Assembly: GCA_012513595.1 (NCBI GenBank)
Contig: JAAZBY010000442.1
Coordinates: 1 to 29,477, forward strand
Length of the DNA: 29,477 bases
From: Chloroflexota bacterium
GTDB lineage: Bacteria > Chloroflexota > Anaerolineae > UBA1429
Reading direction: 5' to 3'
The translations under genes and the position numbers were made by a program. Under the pieces are notes generated by a model that was not told the DNA's origin, ran no database searches, and saw nothing but the letters and a program-made list of their open reading frames with translations. Shown here in pieces: positions 9,449 through 16,961 of this stretch. Every line of letters begins with the position of its first letter. Positions within the stretch are counted from its first letter, which is position 1.

Positions 9449-10033
9449 TTGCGAGTCATCTCAGGAATCGCCAAGGGGCGCCGGCTGCTGCCGGTACCCG
9501 GAGACGGTACCCGCCCTATCACCGACCGCACCAAGGAATCGCTCTTCAACATCATCGGGCCGGACGTGGCCGGCACGCGCTTCCTGGACCTGTTCGCCGG
9601 CACGGGCAGCGTGGGGATCGAAGCGCTCTCGCGTGGCGCCGCCGAGGTCCTTTTTGTCGACCGGGCCCACAAGGCGGTGAGCACCATCCGGCGCAACCTG
9701 GAGGCCACCGGCCTCACCGAGGGCGCCCGCGTCGTGCAGATGGACTCGTTCCGCTTCCTGGAGCAGGCTGCCCCAGCCACGCGCTTTGAGTACATCTATG
9801 TGGCGCCCCCGCAGTATCTGGAGCTATGGGCCAGGGCGCTCGTGGCCCTGAACGAAAAGCCGCTCTTGTCCGAAGATGGGCAGGTCATCGTCCAGATTCA
9901 TCCCAAGGAGTGGCACGCCGTGGAGGCCCCCAACCTGGCCCTGGTGGACGAGCGCCGCTACGGCAGCACGTCGCTGTACTTTTTCGGGCTGAGCGCGGCC
10001 GGCCTGGACCTCCAGGCGAGGACTGCGCCATGA
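9449..10033 (+). CDS. rsmD: 16S rRNA (guanine966-N2)-methyltransferase RsmD-like
   Basis: SAM-dependent methyltransferase expected to modify G966 of 16S rRNA. The N-terminal signature MRVISGIAKGRRL and TRPITDRTKESLFNII are typical of RsmD. The SAM-binding loop is LDLFAGTGSVGIEALSRGA (46-64), followed by the acidic strand end FVDRA. Motif IV, normally DPPY/F, reads A119-P-P-Q-Y123, so the usual acidic residue is missing. The start is TTG at 9449, with purine-rich GAGGGGGGGAG upstream, which places the family's conserved N-terminus exactly. The TGA stop overlaps the next ATG (ATGA). Length (194) is normal. The lost Asp raises the question of altered activity; similar APPQY variants may be common in this lineage, but this could not be checked. 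Confidence 0.9.
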   Translation: MRVISGIAKGRRLLPVPGDGTRPITDRTKESLFNIIGPDVAGTRFLDLFAGTGSVGIEALSRGAAEVLFVDRAHKAVSTIRRNLEATGLTEGARVVQMDSFRFLEQAAPATRFEYIYVAPPQYLELWARALVALNEKPLLSEDGQVIVQIHPKEWHAVEAPNLALVDERRYGSTSLYFFGLSAAGLDLQARTAP

Positions 10034-10242
10034 TCGTCGACGTCCAGGTGGGCGACGTGGTCCAGCTGCGCAAGGGCCACCCCTGCGGCACGAACGAATG
10101 GCTGGTGCGCCGCATCGGCGCCGACATCGGGCTGACCTGCCAGGGCTGCGGCCGCCGCGTGATGCTCACGCGTGGTGAGTTCAACCGGCGTTGGAAGCGG
10201 TTCATCTCTCGCGGGACGGGCGCTGACCCGGCCGCCCCGTGA
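10030..10242 (+). CDS. DUF951 family small protein
   Basis: A 70-residue protein of the DUF951 family, whose role is unknown. The family pattern is clear: VGDVVQLRKGHPCGTNEWLV, then RIGADIGLTCQGCGRRVML and a basic end. The CxxC (CQGC, about residues 38-41) with the upstream HPCG could bind a metal or nucleic acid; that is inference. It starts at the ATG of an ATGA overlap with rsmD, a sign of translational coupling, and is followed 43 bases later by mnmE. Confidence 0.88.
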   Translation: MIVDVQVGDVVQLRKGHPCGTNEWLVRRIGADIGLTCQGCGRRVMLTRGEFNRRWKRFISRGTGADPAAP

Positions 10243-10285
10243 GGCCCGGGGCATACGGCTCTTCCTGCCCACTGTGAGCGCAACC

Positions 10286-11653
10286 ATGTACACCCTTGAC
10301 GACACCATCGTGGCCATCTCCACCCCCTTGGGGCAGGGCGGGATCGGCATTGTGCGCCTCAGCGGCCCCGAGGCGCTGGCGATCGGGCGCCGCCTCTTTT
10401 GCGGCTCCGACGGGCAGGCCGGCGAGATCGCGCCGTTTGCGCTGCGGCACGGCTACATCGTAGACCCCGCCACCCAGCGCCGCGTCGACGAGGTGTTGCT
10501 CTCCTACATGCCGGCGCCCCGCTCCTACACGCGCCAGGACGTGGTTGAGATCAACGCCCACGGCGGCCTGGTCCCCCTGCGCGAGGTCGTGCTCCTCTGC
10601 CTGCGCCAGGGCGCCAGGCAGGCGCGTGAGGGAGAGTTCACCCTACGCGCCTTTCTGAACGGCCGGCTGGACCTGGCCCAGGCTGAGGCCGTCCGCGACA
10701 TCATCTCCTCCCGCACCGATGCCTCGCTGCGCGTGGCCGTGGAGCAGCTGGGCGGGCACCTCTCCCGTGAGACGCGCGCCCTGCGGCATGACCTGTTGCG
10801 TACCCAGGCCCAGCTCGAAGCGGGCATCGACTTTCCCGAGGAGGATATCCCGGCGGAGGACCTCACCGCCCCCCTGCGCAGCGCCCAAAAGCGCCTCGAG
10901 GCCCTCCTGCGAGACGCCGAGCGTGGCCTGGTCTACCGGCAAGGGGTGCGCGTCGCCATCGTCGGGCGCCCCAACGTCGGCAAGAGCAGCCTCCTGAACC
11001 GCCTGCTACGCACCGACCGCGCCATCGTCACGCCCATTCCCGGCACCACCCGCGACACTGTGGAGGAGACCGTCAACCTCCAGGGCGTTCCGGTGGTCCT
11101 CGTGGATACCGCCGGCATCGCCGCAGGGCGCGACGTCGTGGAGCAGCTCGGCATCGAGCGCAGCCAGAGGGCCGTGGCCCGCGCGGACCTGATCGTCCTC
11201 GTTGTCGATGGCAGCGTCATCCCCTCGGCCGAGGACTACCAAGTCGCCAAGCTCGTCGGAAGGCGGCCGGTCGTCGTCGTGGTGAACAAGGACGATCTGC
11301 CGCGCATCGATAGCTACATCCAGTTCCTGCCGCAGGCCCCGCACGTGTACGTCTCGGCGCTGGATGGCCACGGGCTGGACGCCCTCGAGGACTGCCTGGT
11401 GCGGGTGATCTTTTCTGGCCAGGCCACGCCCAGCGCGGAGCCGCTGGTGAGCGATCCTCGCCACCGTGACCTGTTGCAGCGCGCCCACGGGGCCGTGGTC
11501 GCGGCGCTGCAAACCCTGTCGCAGGAGGGCGGGCTGGAACTCGTGGCCGTGGACGTCAGCGAGGCGATCCACACACTCGGAGAGATCACCGGTGAGACGG
11601 CCGGCGACGATCTCCTGGAAACGATTTTCGACACTTTTTGCATCGGCAAGTAG
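10286..11653 (+). CDS. mnmE: tRNA modification GTPase MnmE (TrmE)
   Basis: With MnmG, MnmE installs the (carboxymethyl)aminomethyl group on wobble uridine 34 of several tRNAs, using tetrahydrofolate-bound one-carbon units. The protein has 455 residues. The N-terminal folate-binding domain opens with DTIVAISTPLGQGGIGIVR. The GTPase domain shows GRPNVGKS (227-234), PIPGTTRDTVEE, DTAGI (274-278), NKDD (334-337) and SAL. The C-terminus ends in the diagnostic CIGK with Cys452. The ATG at 10286 sets the conserved N-terminus directly; earlier in-frame codons give non-homologous sequence. No strong SD is visible, so expression may rely on coupling. mnmG is not in the window. Confidence 0.97.
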   Translation: MYTLDDTIVAISTPLGQGGIGIVRLSGPEALAIGRRLFCGSDGQAGEIAPFALRHGYIVDPATQRRVDEVLLSYMPAPRSYTRQDVVEINAHGGLVPLREVVLLCLRQGARQAREGEFTLRAFLNGRLDLAQAEAVRDIISSRTDASLRVAVEQLGGHLSRETRALRHDLLRTQAQLEAGIDFPEEDIPAEDLTAPLRSAQKRLEALLRDAERGLVYRQGVRVAIVGRPNVGKSSLLNRLLRTDRAIVTPIPGTTRDTVEETVNLQGVPVVLVDTAGIAAGRDVVEQLGIERSQRAVARADLIVLVVDGSVIPSAEDYQVAKLVGRRPVVVVVNKDDLPRIDSYIQFLPQAPHVYVSALDGHGLDALEDCLVRVIFSGQATPSAEPLVSDPRHRDLLQRAHGAVVAALQTLSQEGGLELVAVDVSEAIHTLGEITGETAGDDLLETIFDTFCIGK

Positions 11654-11667
11654 AGGGAGAGGCTGTC

Positions 11668-12750
11668 TTGAGGCTGGCGATCGTCTGTTCCTGGCTTAAT
11701 CAGTACGGTGGCGCGGAACGCGTGCTGGAGGTCCTCCATCGCATGTACCCGCAGGCCCCGGTGTACACGGCGGTCTACCGGCCAGACGCGATGCCCGCCT
11801 CCTTTCGTTCCTGGGATATCCGCCCGACCTTTGTGGACCGCCTGCCACTGGGCCGCCGCCTGCCGCAGGCCTACCTGGCGCTCTACCCGGTGGCCTTTGA
11901 GGCGCTAGACCTACGCGGCTACGACGTGGTGCTGAGCATTACCAGCGCCTTTGCCCACGGGGTGATCACCTCTGCCGAGACGACCCACCTCTGCTACTGC
12001 CTCACCCCGACGCGGTTCCTGTGGAACTATCATGCCTACATCGAGCGCGAGGGGGTCGGGCGCGCGGCGCGGCTGGCGCTGCCCCTGGTCCTGCGCAACC
12101 TCCGCCAGTGGGACCTGCTTGCCGCCGACCGCGTCGACGAGTTCATCGCCATCTCGCGGACGGTGCAGAGGAGGATCCGCAAGGTCTACCGCCGCGAGTC
12201 AGCCATCATCTACCCGCCGGTGCGCATGCCGGAGGTGGCCCCGCAGGCGGAGCCGGAGGACTATTACCTCATCGTCTCGCGGTTGATCCCCTACAAGCGC
12301 ATCGACCTGGCGGTGGCCGCCTTCAATATGCTGGGGCTGCCGCTGCGCATCATCGGGGACGGGCGTGACCGGCGCGCGCTCGAGGCGCTGGCCGGGCCGA
12401 ACATCCAGTTTCTCGGGTACGTCCCCGACGAAGAGGTGCAGGCGCAGATGGCCCACTGCCGGGCCCTGGTCCTGCCGGGTGAGGAGGACTTTTGCCTGAC
12501 GCCGGTGGAGGCTATGGGCGTCGGCCGGCCGGCCGTGGCTTACGGGGCCGGCGGCGCGCTGGATACGATCGCCGACGGCGTCACCGGCCTGTTCTTCCGC
12601 GAGCAGACCCCCGAGTCGCTCGCCGAGGCCGTCCGGCGGCTGGATGAGGCCGAGTTTGACCCGGTCGCCATCGCGCAGCACGCCCGCACCTTCGATGAGG
12701 CGCACTTTTGCCAGAACCTGTCGGCGGCCGTGGCGCGTGCCGTGCGGTAG
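11668..12750 (+). CDS. GT4-family glycosyltransferase
   Basis: Retaining GT-B glycosyltransferase of family 4, 360 residues, likely transferring a sugar to a lipid- or polysaccharide-linked acceptor at the cytoplasmic membrane face. The acceptor-domain opening RLAIVCSWLNQYGGAERVL is typical. The donor domain has YLIVSRLIPYKRIDLAVAAF, IIGDGRDR and the E-x7-E motif within EEDFCLTPVEAMGVGRP. The TTG at 11668 has GGGAGAGG ending five bases upstream and is preferred; an ATG at 11638 inside the end of mnmE would add ten non-family residues. Donor and acceptor cannot be predicted. It ends at a strong terminator and is the last gene of the rsmD operon. Confidence 0.9.
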   Translation: MRLAIVCSWLNQYGGAERVLEVLHRMYPQAPVYTAVYRPDAMPASFRSWDIRPTFVDRLPLGRRLPQAYLALYPVAFEALDLRGYDVVLSITSAFAHGVITSAETTHLCYCLTPTRFLWNYHAYIEREGVGRAARLALPLVLRNLRQWDLLAADRVDEFIAISRTVQRRIRKVYRRESAIIYPPVRMPEVAPQAEPEDYYLIVSRLIPYKRIDLAVAAFNMLGLPLRIIGDGRDRRALEALAGPNIQFLGYVPDEEVQAQMAHCRALVLPGEEDFCLTPVEAMGVGRPAVAYGAGGALDTIADGVTGLFFREQTPESLAEAVRRLDEAEFDPVAIAQHARTFDEAHFCQNLSAAVARAVR

Positions 12751-12773
12751 GCGCTGGCCTGGCCGGCACCAGA

Positions 12774-12808
12774 AGGGCCGCCCGGGCGCGATGCGCCCGG
12801 GCGGCCCT
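12774..12808. terminator. Bidirectional hairpin terminator
   Basis: A perfect 16-bp stem, AGGGCCGCCCGGGCGC (12774-12789), loop GAT, and its complement (12793-12808), between the convergent glycosyltransferase and dehydratase genes. Flanking T runs are weak on both strands. Confidence 0.85.
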
Positions 12809-12829
12809 GTGTTGGCAGGCTGGTTCGCC

Positions 12830-13999
12830 CTAGTAGACCGGCCCCTGGCGCAGCATGGCAAACTCGGCGTGCCCGCCCTGTTCGGCAGCGGTCTGCTCGC
12901 CCGAGGCCACCCGCAGGGCGGCCTCAAAGATGCGCCGGCCGACCTGATGAATGGTCTCTTTCCCCGAGATGATGGGGCTGGCGTCGATATCCATGTCCTC
13001 ACCAAGGCGGCCAAAGGTAGCAGCGTTCCCGGTGATCTTGAGCACCGGCGCGATGGCGTTGCCCATCGGGTTACCCCGGCCGGTGGTAAAGGCGACCAGC
13101 TGGCAGCCCGCGCCCACCAGCCCCGTCACCGAGGCGGGATCGTTGCCGGGCGTGTCCATGAACGACAGGCCGGGCAGCGTGGGGCGCTGGCCGTAGGCCA
13201 ACACCTCGACCACCGGCGTCGTGCCGCCCTTCAGGACGTCTCCGAGGGCCTTCTCTTCCACCGTGCTGATGCCGCCACGCACGTTGCCGGGGGTGGGCTG
13301 CTTGTTCATAAAGTCCTCCCCGGTGGCCTTGAGGAAGCGCTCGCACTCGGCGACGGCGGCCAGCAGCCGCTCGCGCACAGCCGGTGAGGCCGAGCGCTCG
13401 GCCAGGAGGTGTTCAGCCCCGAGAAGCTCGCTCGTCTCGGCCAGGATCACCTGCGCCCCCTGGGCCACCAAGAGATCACTGAACGCCCCCATGGCCGGGT
13501 TGGCGGCCATGCCGGAGGTGGCATCGGACCCGCCGCACTCGAGCCCCACCGTGAGCGTCGAGACCGGGCAGGGCACCCGCTCCAGAAGGGCGATCTGAGA
13601 AGCCATCTGCCGGGCGGCCGCCACGCCGCGCTCCACGGTGCGGCGCATGCCGCCGACCTCCTGGATCACCAAGAACTCTAGCGGCGAGGGACCCGCGCCG
13701 ATACGCTGGGCCAGGCGGCGGGCGTCCAGCGCCTCGCAACCGAGAGAGATCAACACGGTACCGATGACGTTGGGATGGTGGCCGATGCCCGTCAGGACGT
13801 CGATAGCCAGCTCAAGGTCGGCGTCCGTCTCGCTGCAACCGCCGACATAGTCGACAAAGGCCGCACCGGGCACCTGCTGGGCGATCCGCGCGGCGGCATG
13901 GTTGGCGCATCCACACGACGGGATGATCGCCACCAGGTTGCGCACACCGACCCGACCGTCACTGCGGGGGTAGCCCAGGAACTCTCGCATCTCGCTCAT
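12830..13999 (-). CDS. UxaA-family dehydratase, large subunit (altronate/galactarate/sulfolactate lyase type)
   Basis: Member of the UxaA superfamily, iron-dependent enzymes that dehydrate sugar acids (altronate, galactarate) or cleave (R)-sulfolactate (SuyB). It has 389 residues, the catalytic part only. The N-terminus shows FLGYPRSDGRVGVRN, then IPSCGCANH, VGGCSETD, GLECGGSDATSGMAANPA and, near the C-terminus, TTGRGNPMGNAIAPVLKITGN. The conserved cysteines and DGR motif are present, so it looks intact. Its ATG overlaps the TGA of the small-subunit gene by four bases. Substrate is undetermined: no sugar-acid or sulfonate transport or catabolism genes flank it. Confidence 0.9.
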   Translation of the reverse strand: MSEMREFLGYPRSDGRVGVRNLVAIIPSCGCANHAAARIAQQVPGAAFVDYVGGCSETDADLELAIDVLTGIGHHPNVIGTVLISLGCEALDARRLAQRIGAGPSPLEFLVIQEVGGMRRTVERGVAAARQMASQIALLERVPCPVSTLTVGLECGGSDATSGMAANPAMGAFSDLLVAQGAQVILAETSELLGAEHLLAERSASPAVRERLLAAVAECERFLKATGEDFMNKQPTPGNVRGGISTVEEKALGDVLKGGTTPVVEVLAYGQRPTLPGLSFMDTPGNDPASVTGLVGAGCQLVAFTTGRGNPMGNAIAPVLKITGNAATFGRLGEDMDIDASPIISGKETIHQVGRRIFEAALRVASGEQTAAEQGGHAEFAMLRQGPVY

Positions 14000-14277
14000 C
14001 GGGCGGCTCCTCGAACGCTCTGTAGGTTGTGGACGTGGACGTGCCGGCCGGGGGCGATATCGGCGCTGGCCAGCCCGATCGAGGCGCCGTACTTGACCAC
14101 CTCGGCCCCCGCGGCGATGGGTGACAGGGCAACTTTGTGCCCGAACGGGATCGGCTCACCGGTCTGCACGGGCGGGGTTCCGTCCTGCTCAGTAAAGCTC
14201 AGCATGGCGCCCGCAGGGAGGTCGCGCAGGGCCACGGCGACGTTGTCGTCGGGGTGAATCCTCAGAGCGTTGACCAT
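13996..14277 (-). CDS. UxaA-family dehydratase, small subunit (SAF domain)
   Basis: A 93-residue SAF-domain protein equivalent to the N-terminal domain of altronate dehydratase or to SuyA. Visible family motifs are DNVAVALRDLPAGA, IPFGHKVALSPIAAGAEVVK, YGASIGLASADIAPG and HVHVHN; the His residues of GHK and HVHVHN are candidates for metal or substrate binding. The ATG at 14277 has AAGGAG nine bases upstream; an in-frame ATG at 14358 lacks an SD and adds unrelated residues. Subunits encoded as two overlapping genes are the SuyAB-like arrangement, while UxaA and GarD are fused. Confidence 0.88.
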   Translation of the reverse strand: MVNALRIHPDDNVAVALRDLPAGAMLSFTEQDGTPPVQTGEPIPFGHKVALSPIAAGAEVVKYGASIGLASADIAPGRHVHVHNLQSVRGAAR

Positions 14278-14329
14278 CGAGCACAGCTCCTTCGCAATCG
14301 GTAGGTTGGGCACAAGTGCGATCTTGATA

Positions 14330-14358
14330 CAGTTAGCACGGGGACCGGGCGGTGTCAA
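14330..14358 (-). promoter_or_regulatory. Candidate promoter of the dehydratase pair
   Basis: Read on the - strand: perfect TTGACA (14358-14353), then 17 bp to a weak TAACTG (14335-14330) preceded by TGC, an extended -10 signature. The poor -10 suggests activation or regulation. Confidence 0.4.
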
Positions 14359-14376
14359 ATCTTGAGATGCCCCTGC

Positions 14377-14405
14377 TTGACAGTTGCTTGCGTTTGCTGT
14401 ATGGT
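14377..14405 (+). promoter_or_regulatory. Sigma70-type promoter of moxR
   Basis: TTGACA (14377-14382), 17-bp spacer, TATGGT (14400-14405). The start of transcription should be near 14412, about 25 bases before the moxR ATG. Its -35 lies 18 bp from that of the divergent dehydratase promoter. Confidence 0.75.
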
Positions 14406-14436
14406 GACATCGTTATGTTGCCGAGCGGGAGGGCTG

Positions 14437-15387
14437 ATGAGCACAATCCAAGACGTGGCCAACCGCATCGTCGAGAACGTTGAGCGGGTCATCATCGGCA
14501 AACACGCCGAGGTGGAACTGGCCCTGGTGGCGATGCTGTGCCGCGGACACGTGCTCATTGAGGACGTCCCCGGCGTGGGCAAGACGGTGCTGGCCAAGTC
14601 GCTGGCCAGGTCGGTGGGCTGCACCTTCCGGCGCATCCAGTTCACCCCGGACCTGCTCCCCGGAGACGTGACCGGCGTTTCCGTCTTTAACCAGAAGACG
14701 CGCGAGTTCGAGTTCCGCCCCGGCCCCATCATGGCCCAGATCGTGGTGGTGGACGAGATCAACCGTGCCACCCCCAAAACCCAGTCCGCACTGCTGGAGT
14801 GCATGGAAGAGCGGCAGGTGACCGTCGATGAGCACACCTATCAGATGCCGCAGCCTTTCCTGATCCTGGCCACCCAGAACCCGATCGAATACGAGGGTAC
14901 CTTCCCCCTGCCCGAGGCGCAGCTGGACCGCTTTCTGATGCGCATCAGCCTCGGCCACCCCGAACCGGCCGAGGAGATCCGCATCCTGGATGCGCAGCAG
15001 TACGTCCACCCGCTGGAGACGATCGGCCAGGTCGTGTCGGCCGATGAGCTGCTGCAGGCCCAGGAAGAGGTCAAGGCTATCCACGTCGATCCGCTGATCA
15101 AGGAGTACATCGTCTCTTTGGTGAACGCCACGCGCGACTATCCGGACGTGTATCTGGGGGCCAGCCCGCGCGGCTCCCTGGGGTTACACAAGACCGGGCA
15201 GGCACTGGCCTCGTTGCGCGGGCGCGACTATGTCGTGCCGGATGACATCAAGGCCCTGGCCGAGCCGGTGCTGGCCCACCGGTTGATCGTCAGCCCCTCG
15301 GCGCGCATCAAGAACGTAGACACGCGCTACGTCGTTCAGGACATTCTGGCCTCGGTGCCAGTGCCGGGAACGCGCGTGCGCCGCTAG
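14437..15387 (+). CDS. MoxR-family AAA+ ATPase
   Basis: MoxR ATPases act as chaperones that help assemble or activate protein complexes, often with a von Willebrand A or DUF58 partner. The protein has 316 residues. Walker A is EDVPGVGKT (about 43-51), Walker [10 protein letters not shown] (about 103-111), followed by the family hallmark [15 protein letters not shown] and sensor 1 ATQNPIE. The C-terminal lid domain contains GASPRGS. The ATG at 14437 has GGGAGG four bases upstream, and a strong promoter lies just before it. Unusually, no DUF58, transglutaminase or VWA gene follows; the next gene is rho, with its own promoter. Its client is therefore unknown. Confidence 0.93.
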   Translation: MSTIQDVANRIVENVERVIIGKHAEVELALVAMLCRGHVLIEDVPGVGKTVLAKSLARSVGCTFRRIQFTPDLLPGDVTGVSVFNQKTREFEFRPGPIMAQIVVVDEINRATPKTQSALLECMEERQVTVDEHTYQMPQPFLILATQNPIEYEGTFPLPEAQLDRFLMRISLGHPEPAEEIRILDAQQYVHPLETIGQVVSADELLQAQEEVKAIHVDPLIKEYIVSLVNATRDYPDVYLGASPRGSLGLHKTGQALASLRGRDYVVPDDIKALAEPVLAHRLIVSPSARIKNVDTRYVVQDILASVPVPGTRVRR

Positions 15388-15412
15388 GCTGGCCCCGCTC
15401 GAGGCGCCTGCG

Positions 15413-15446
15413 GCCCCCGCCCGCGGCTGGCGGCCGCCTTGGGGGC
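15413..15446 (+). terminator. Possible terminator after moxR
   Basis: Two-step hairpin: outer stem GCCCCC (15413-15418) with GGGGGC (15441-15446), inner stem GCGGC (15423-15427) with GCCGC (15433-15437). It has no T tract, so it may act as a pause or barrier rather than a full terminator. Confidence 0.4.
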
Positions 15447-15461
15447 TCGGGCAGGAAACAT

Positions 15462-15490
15462 TTGACCTTTGGCTGGGGCCATGGTATACT
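15462..15490 (+). promoter_or_regulatory. Sigma70-type promoter of rho
   Basis: TTGACC (15462-15467), 17-bp spacer, TATACT (15485-15490). Transcription should start near 15497. A GATGAA/TTCATC inverted repeat (15497-15514) lies right at the start. Confidence 0.78.
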
Positions 15491-15514
15491 CTTGCTGATG
15501 AATCATCGTTCATC

Positions 15515-15710
15515 GTGCGCCAAAGACTCACCTCTGGCGAACCGCGCCTCACATCGGTAGCAAGCGTTTGCACTTCACTTGCCCATTGCCCCAGTTGACT
15601 CGCCGTTTCCTTAATCTCCCAGGCCTTTCTTCTGGCTGCGCCTGCGCCATGCGGCCAGACGGTAGGTACGCCGTGCCTGCCCGTCCGTTTTACCCGATGG
15701 AGTGGATGCT
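15515..15710 (+). promoter_or_regulatory. Long pyrimidine-rich rho leader (candidate rut/autoattenuation region)
   Basis: About 200 untranslated bases separate the rho promoter from the rho start. Over 15541-15660, C clearly exceeds G (46 against 26) and pyrimidines make up about 64 percent, with many YC dinucleotides and little obvious structure. This is the composition Rho binds. It fits the known autoregulation of rho by termination in its own leader in E. coli; here it is inference from composition. Confidence 0.45.
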
Positions 15711-16958
15711 GTGAACATCGTCGAACTCGAGACGCTCACCCTGAGCGACCTGCGGGAGATGGCCCGCACCAAAGACATTACGGGCTACAGCCGCCTGAAG
15801 AAGCAGGACCTGGTCCTTCGGCTGCTCCGCTCGCAGGCCGAGGAAAAGGGCTACATCTTTGGTGGGGGTGTGCTCGAGATCGTCCAGGAAGGCATCGGCT
15901 TCCTGCGCAGCGATCACCTGCTCCCGGGTCCCGAGGACGTCTACGTCTCACAGTCGCAGATCCGGCGGTTCGGGCTGCGCACGGGCGACCTGGTCATCGG
16001 CCAGGTGCGCAACCCCAAAGAGTCGGAAAAGTACTATAGCCTGCTCCGCGTGGAGGCTATCAACGGGCAGGACCCTGAGCAGGCCAAGCATCGGCCCGTC
16101 TTTGAGCGCCTGACCCCCATCTTTCCCCAGGAGCAGTTCAAGCTCGAGACCGCCCCGAGCATCTATGCCACCCGCCTGATCGACATGCTGGTGCCGATCG
16201 GCCGCGGCCAGCGCGGGCTGATCGTGTCGCCGCCCAAGGCAGGCAAGACCACGGTGCTCAAACAGGTGGCCAACGGCATCACCTCCAACTATGACAACGT
16301 GCACCTGATGGTCTGCCTGATCGGCGAGCGCCCCGAAGAGGTAACGGACGTGGACCGCTCGGTCGAGGCGGAGGTGGTCAGCTCGACGTTCGACGACCCC
16401 GTGCAGAACCATGCCCGCGTGGCCGAAATGGCCCTACACCGTGCCAAGCGCCTCGTCGAGATCGGGCGCGACGTGGTCATCCTGCTGGACAGCCTCACCC
16501 GGCTGTCGCGCGCCTACAACCTCATCGTGCCGCCCAGCGGGCGCACGCTCTCTGGCGGTCTGGACCCCGCCGCCCTCTATCCTCCCAAGCGCTTCTATGG
16601 CGCGGCCCGCAAGCTGGAGGAGGCCGGCAGCCTGACGATCATCGCCACCTGCCTGGTTGACACTGGCTCTCGCATGGACGATATTATCTACGAGGAGTTC
16701 AAGGGCACGGGCAATATGGAGCTGCATCTGAACCGGCGCCTGGCTGACCGGCGGATCTTCCCGGCCTTTGACATCCAGCGCTCCGGCACCCGCCGCGAGG
16801 AGCTCTTGCTTGACCAGGCGACTCTCAGCCGCGTCTGGACGTTGCGCCGCATGATCGATACCATCGGCGGTACCGAATCCGTGGAGCTGATACTGGAGCG
16901 CCTCGGACGGACCAAAAGCAACGAAGAGTTCCTGGCCACTCTCAACAAGGACATCTAG
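15711..16958 (+). CDS. rho: Transcription termination factor Rho
   Basis: Hexameric RNA-dependent ATPase and helicase that ends transcription of untranslated RNA. The protein has 415 residues. The N-terminal helical part is MNIVELETLTLSDLREMA, and the primary RNA-binding fold includes GFLRSD and VYVSQSQIRRFGLRTGD (62-93). Walker A is PPKAGKT (174-180), catalytic Glu206 lies in GERPEEVTD, Walker B Asp260 in VVILLDS, and the R-loop is in RFYGAARKLEEAGS. Gly205 replaces the Asp of the common DERPEEV sequence. The GTG at 15711 is preferred: GGAG lies eight bases upstream and the product begins MNI, as in many Rho proteins. GTG at 15702 is possible but has no SD. There is no N-terminal insertion. 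It is followed three bases later by the M23 gene. Confidence 0.96.
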   Translation: MNIVELETLTLSDLREMARTKDITGYSRLKKQDLVLRLLRSQAEEKGYIFGGGVLEIVQEGIGFLRSDHLLPGPEDVYVSQSQIRRFGLRTGDLVIGQVRNPKESEKYYSLLRVEAINGQDPEQAKHRPVFERLTPIFPQEQFKLETAPSIYATRLIDMLVPIGRGQRGLIVSPPKAGKTTVLKQVANGITSNYDNVHLMVCLIGERPEEVTDVDRSVEAEVVSSTFDDPVQNHARVAEMALHRAKRLVEIGRDVVILLDSLTRLSRAYNLIVPPSGRTLSGGLDPAALYPPKRFYGAARKLEEAGSLTIIATCLVDTGSRMDDIIYEEFKGTGNMELHLNRRLADRRIFPAFDIQRSGTRREELLLDQATLSRVWTLRRMIDTIGGTESVELILERLGRTKSNEEFLATLNKDI

Positions 16959-16961
16959 ACG

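Noticed and set aside
8547..9680. Long + strand frame opposite the deacetylase
   Set aside because: Gly/Arg-rich, repetitive translation typical of antisense in GC-rich DNA; no SD or family motif.
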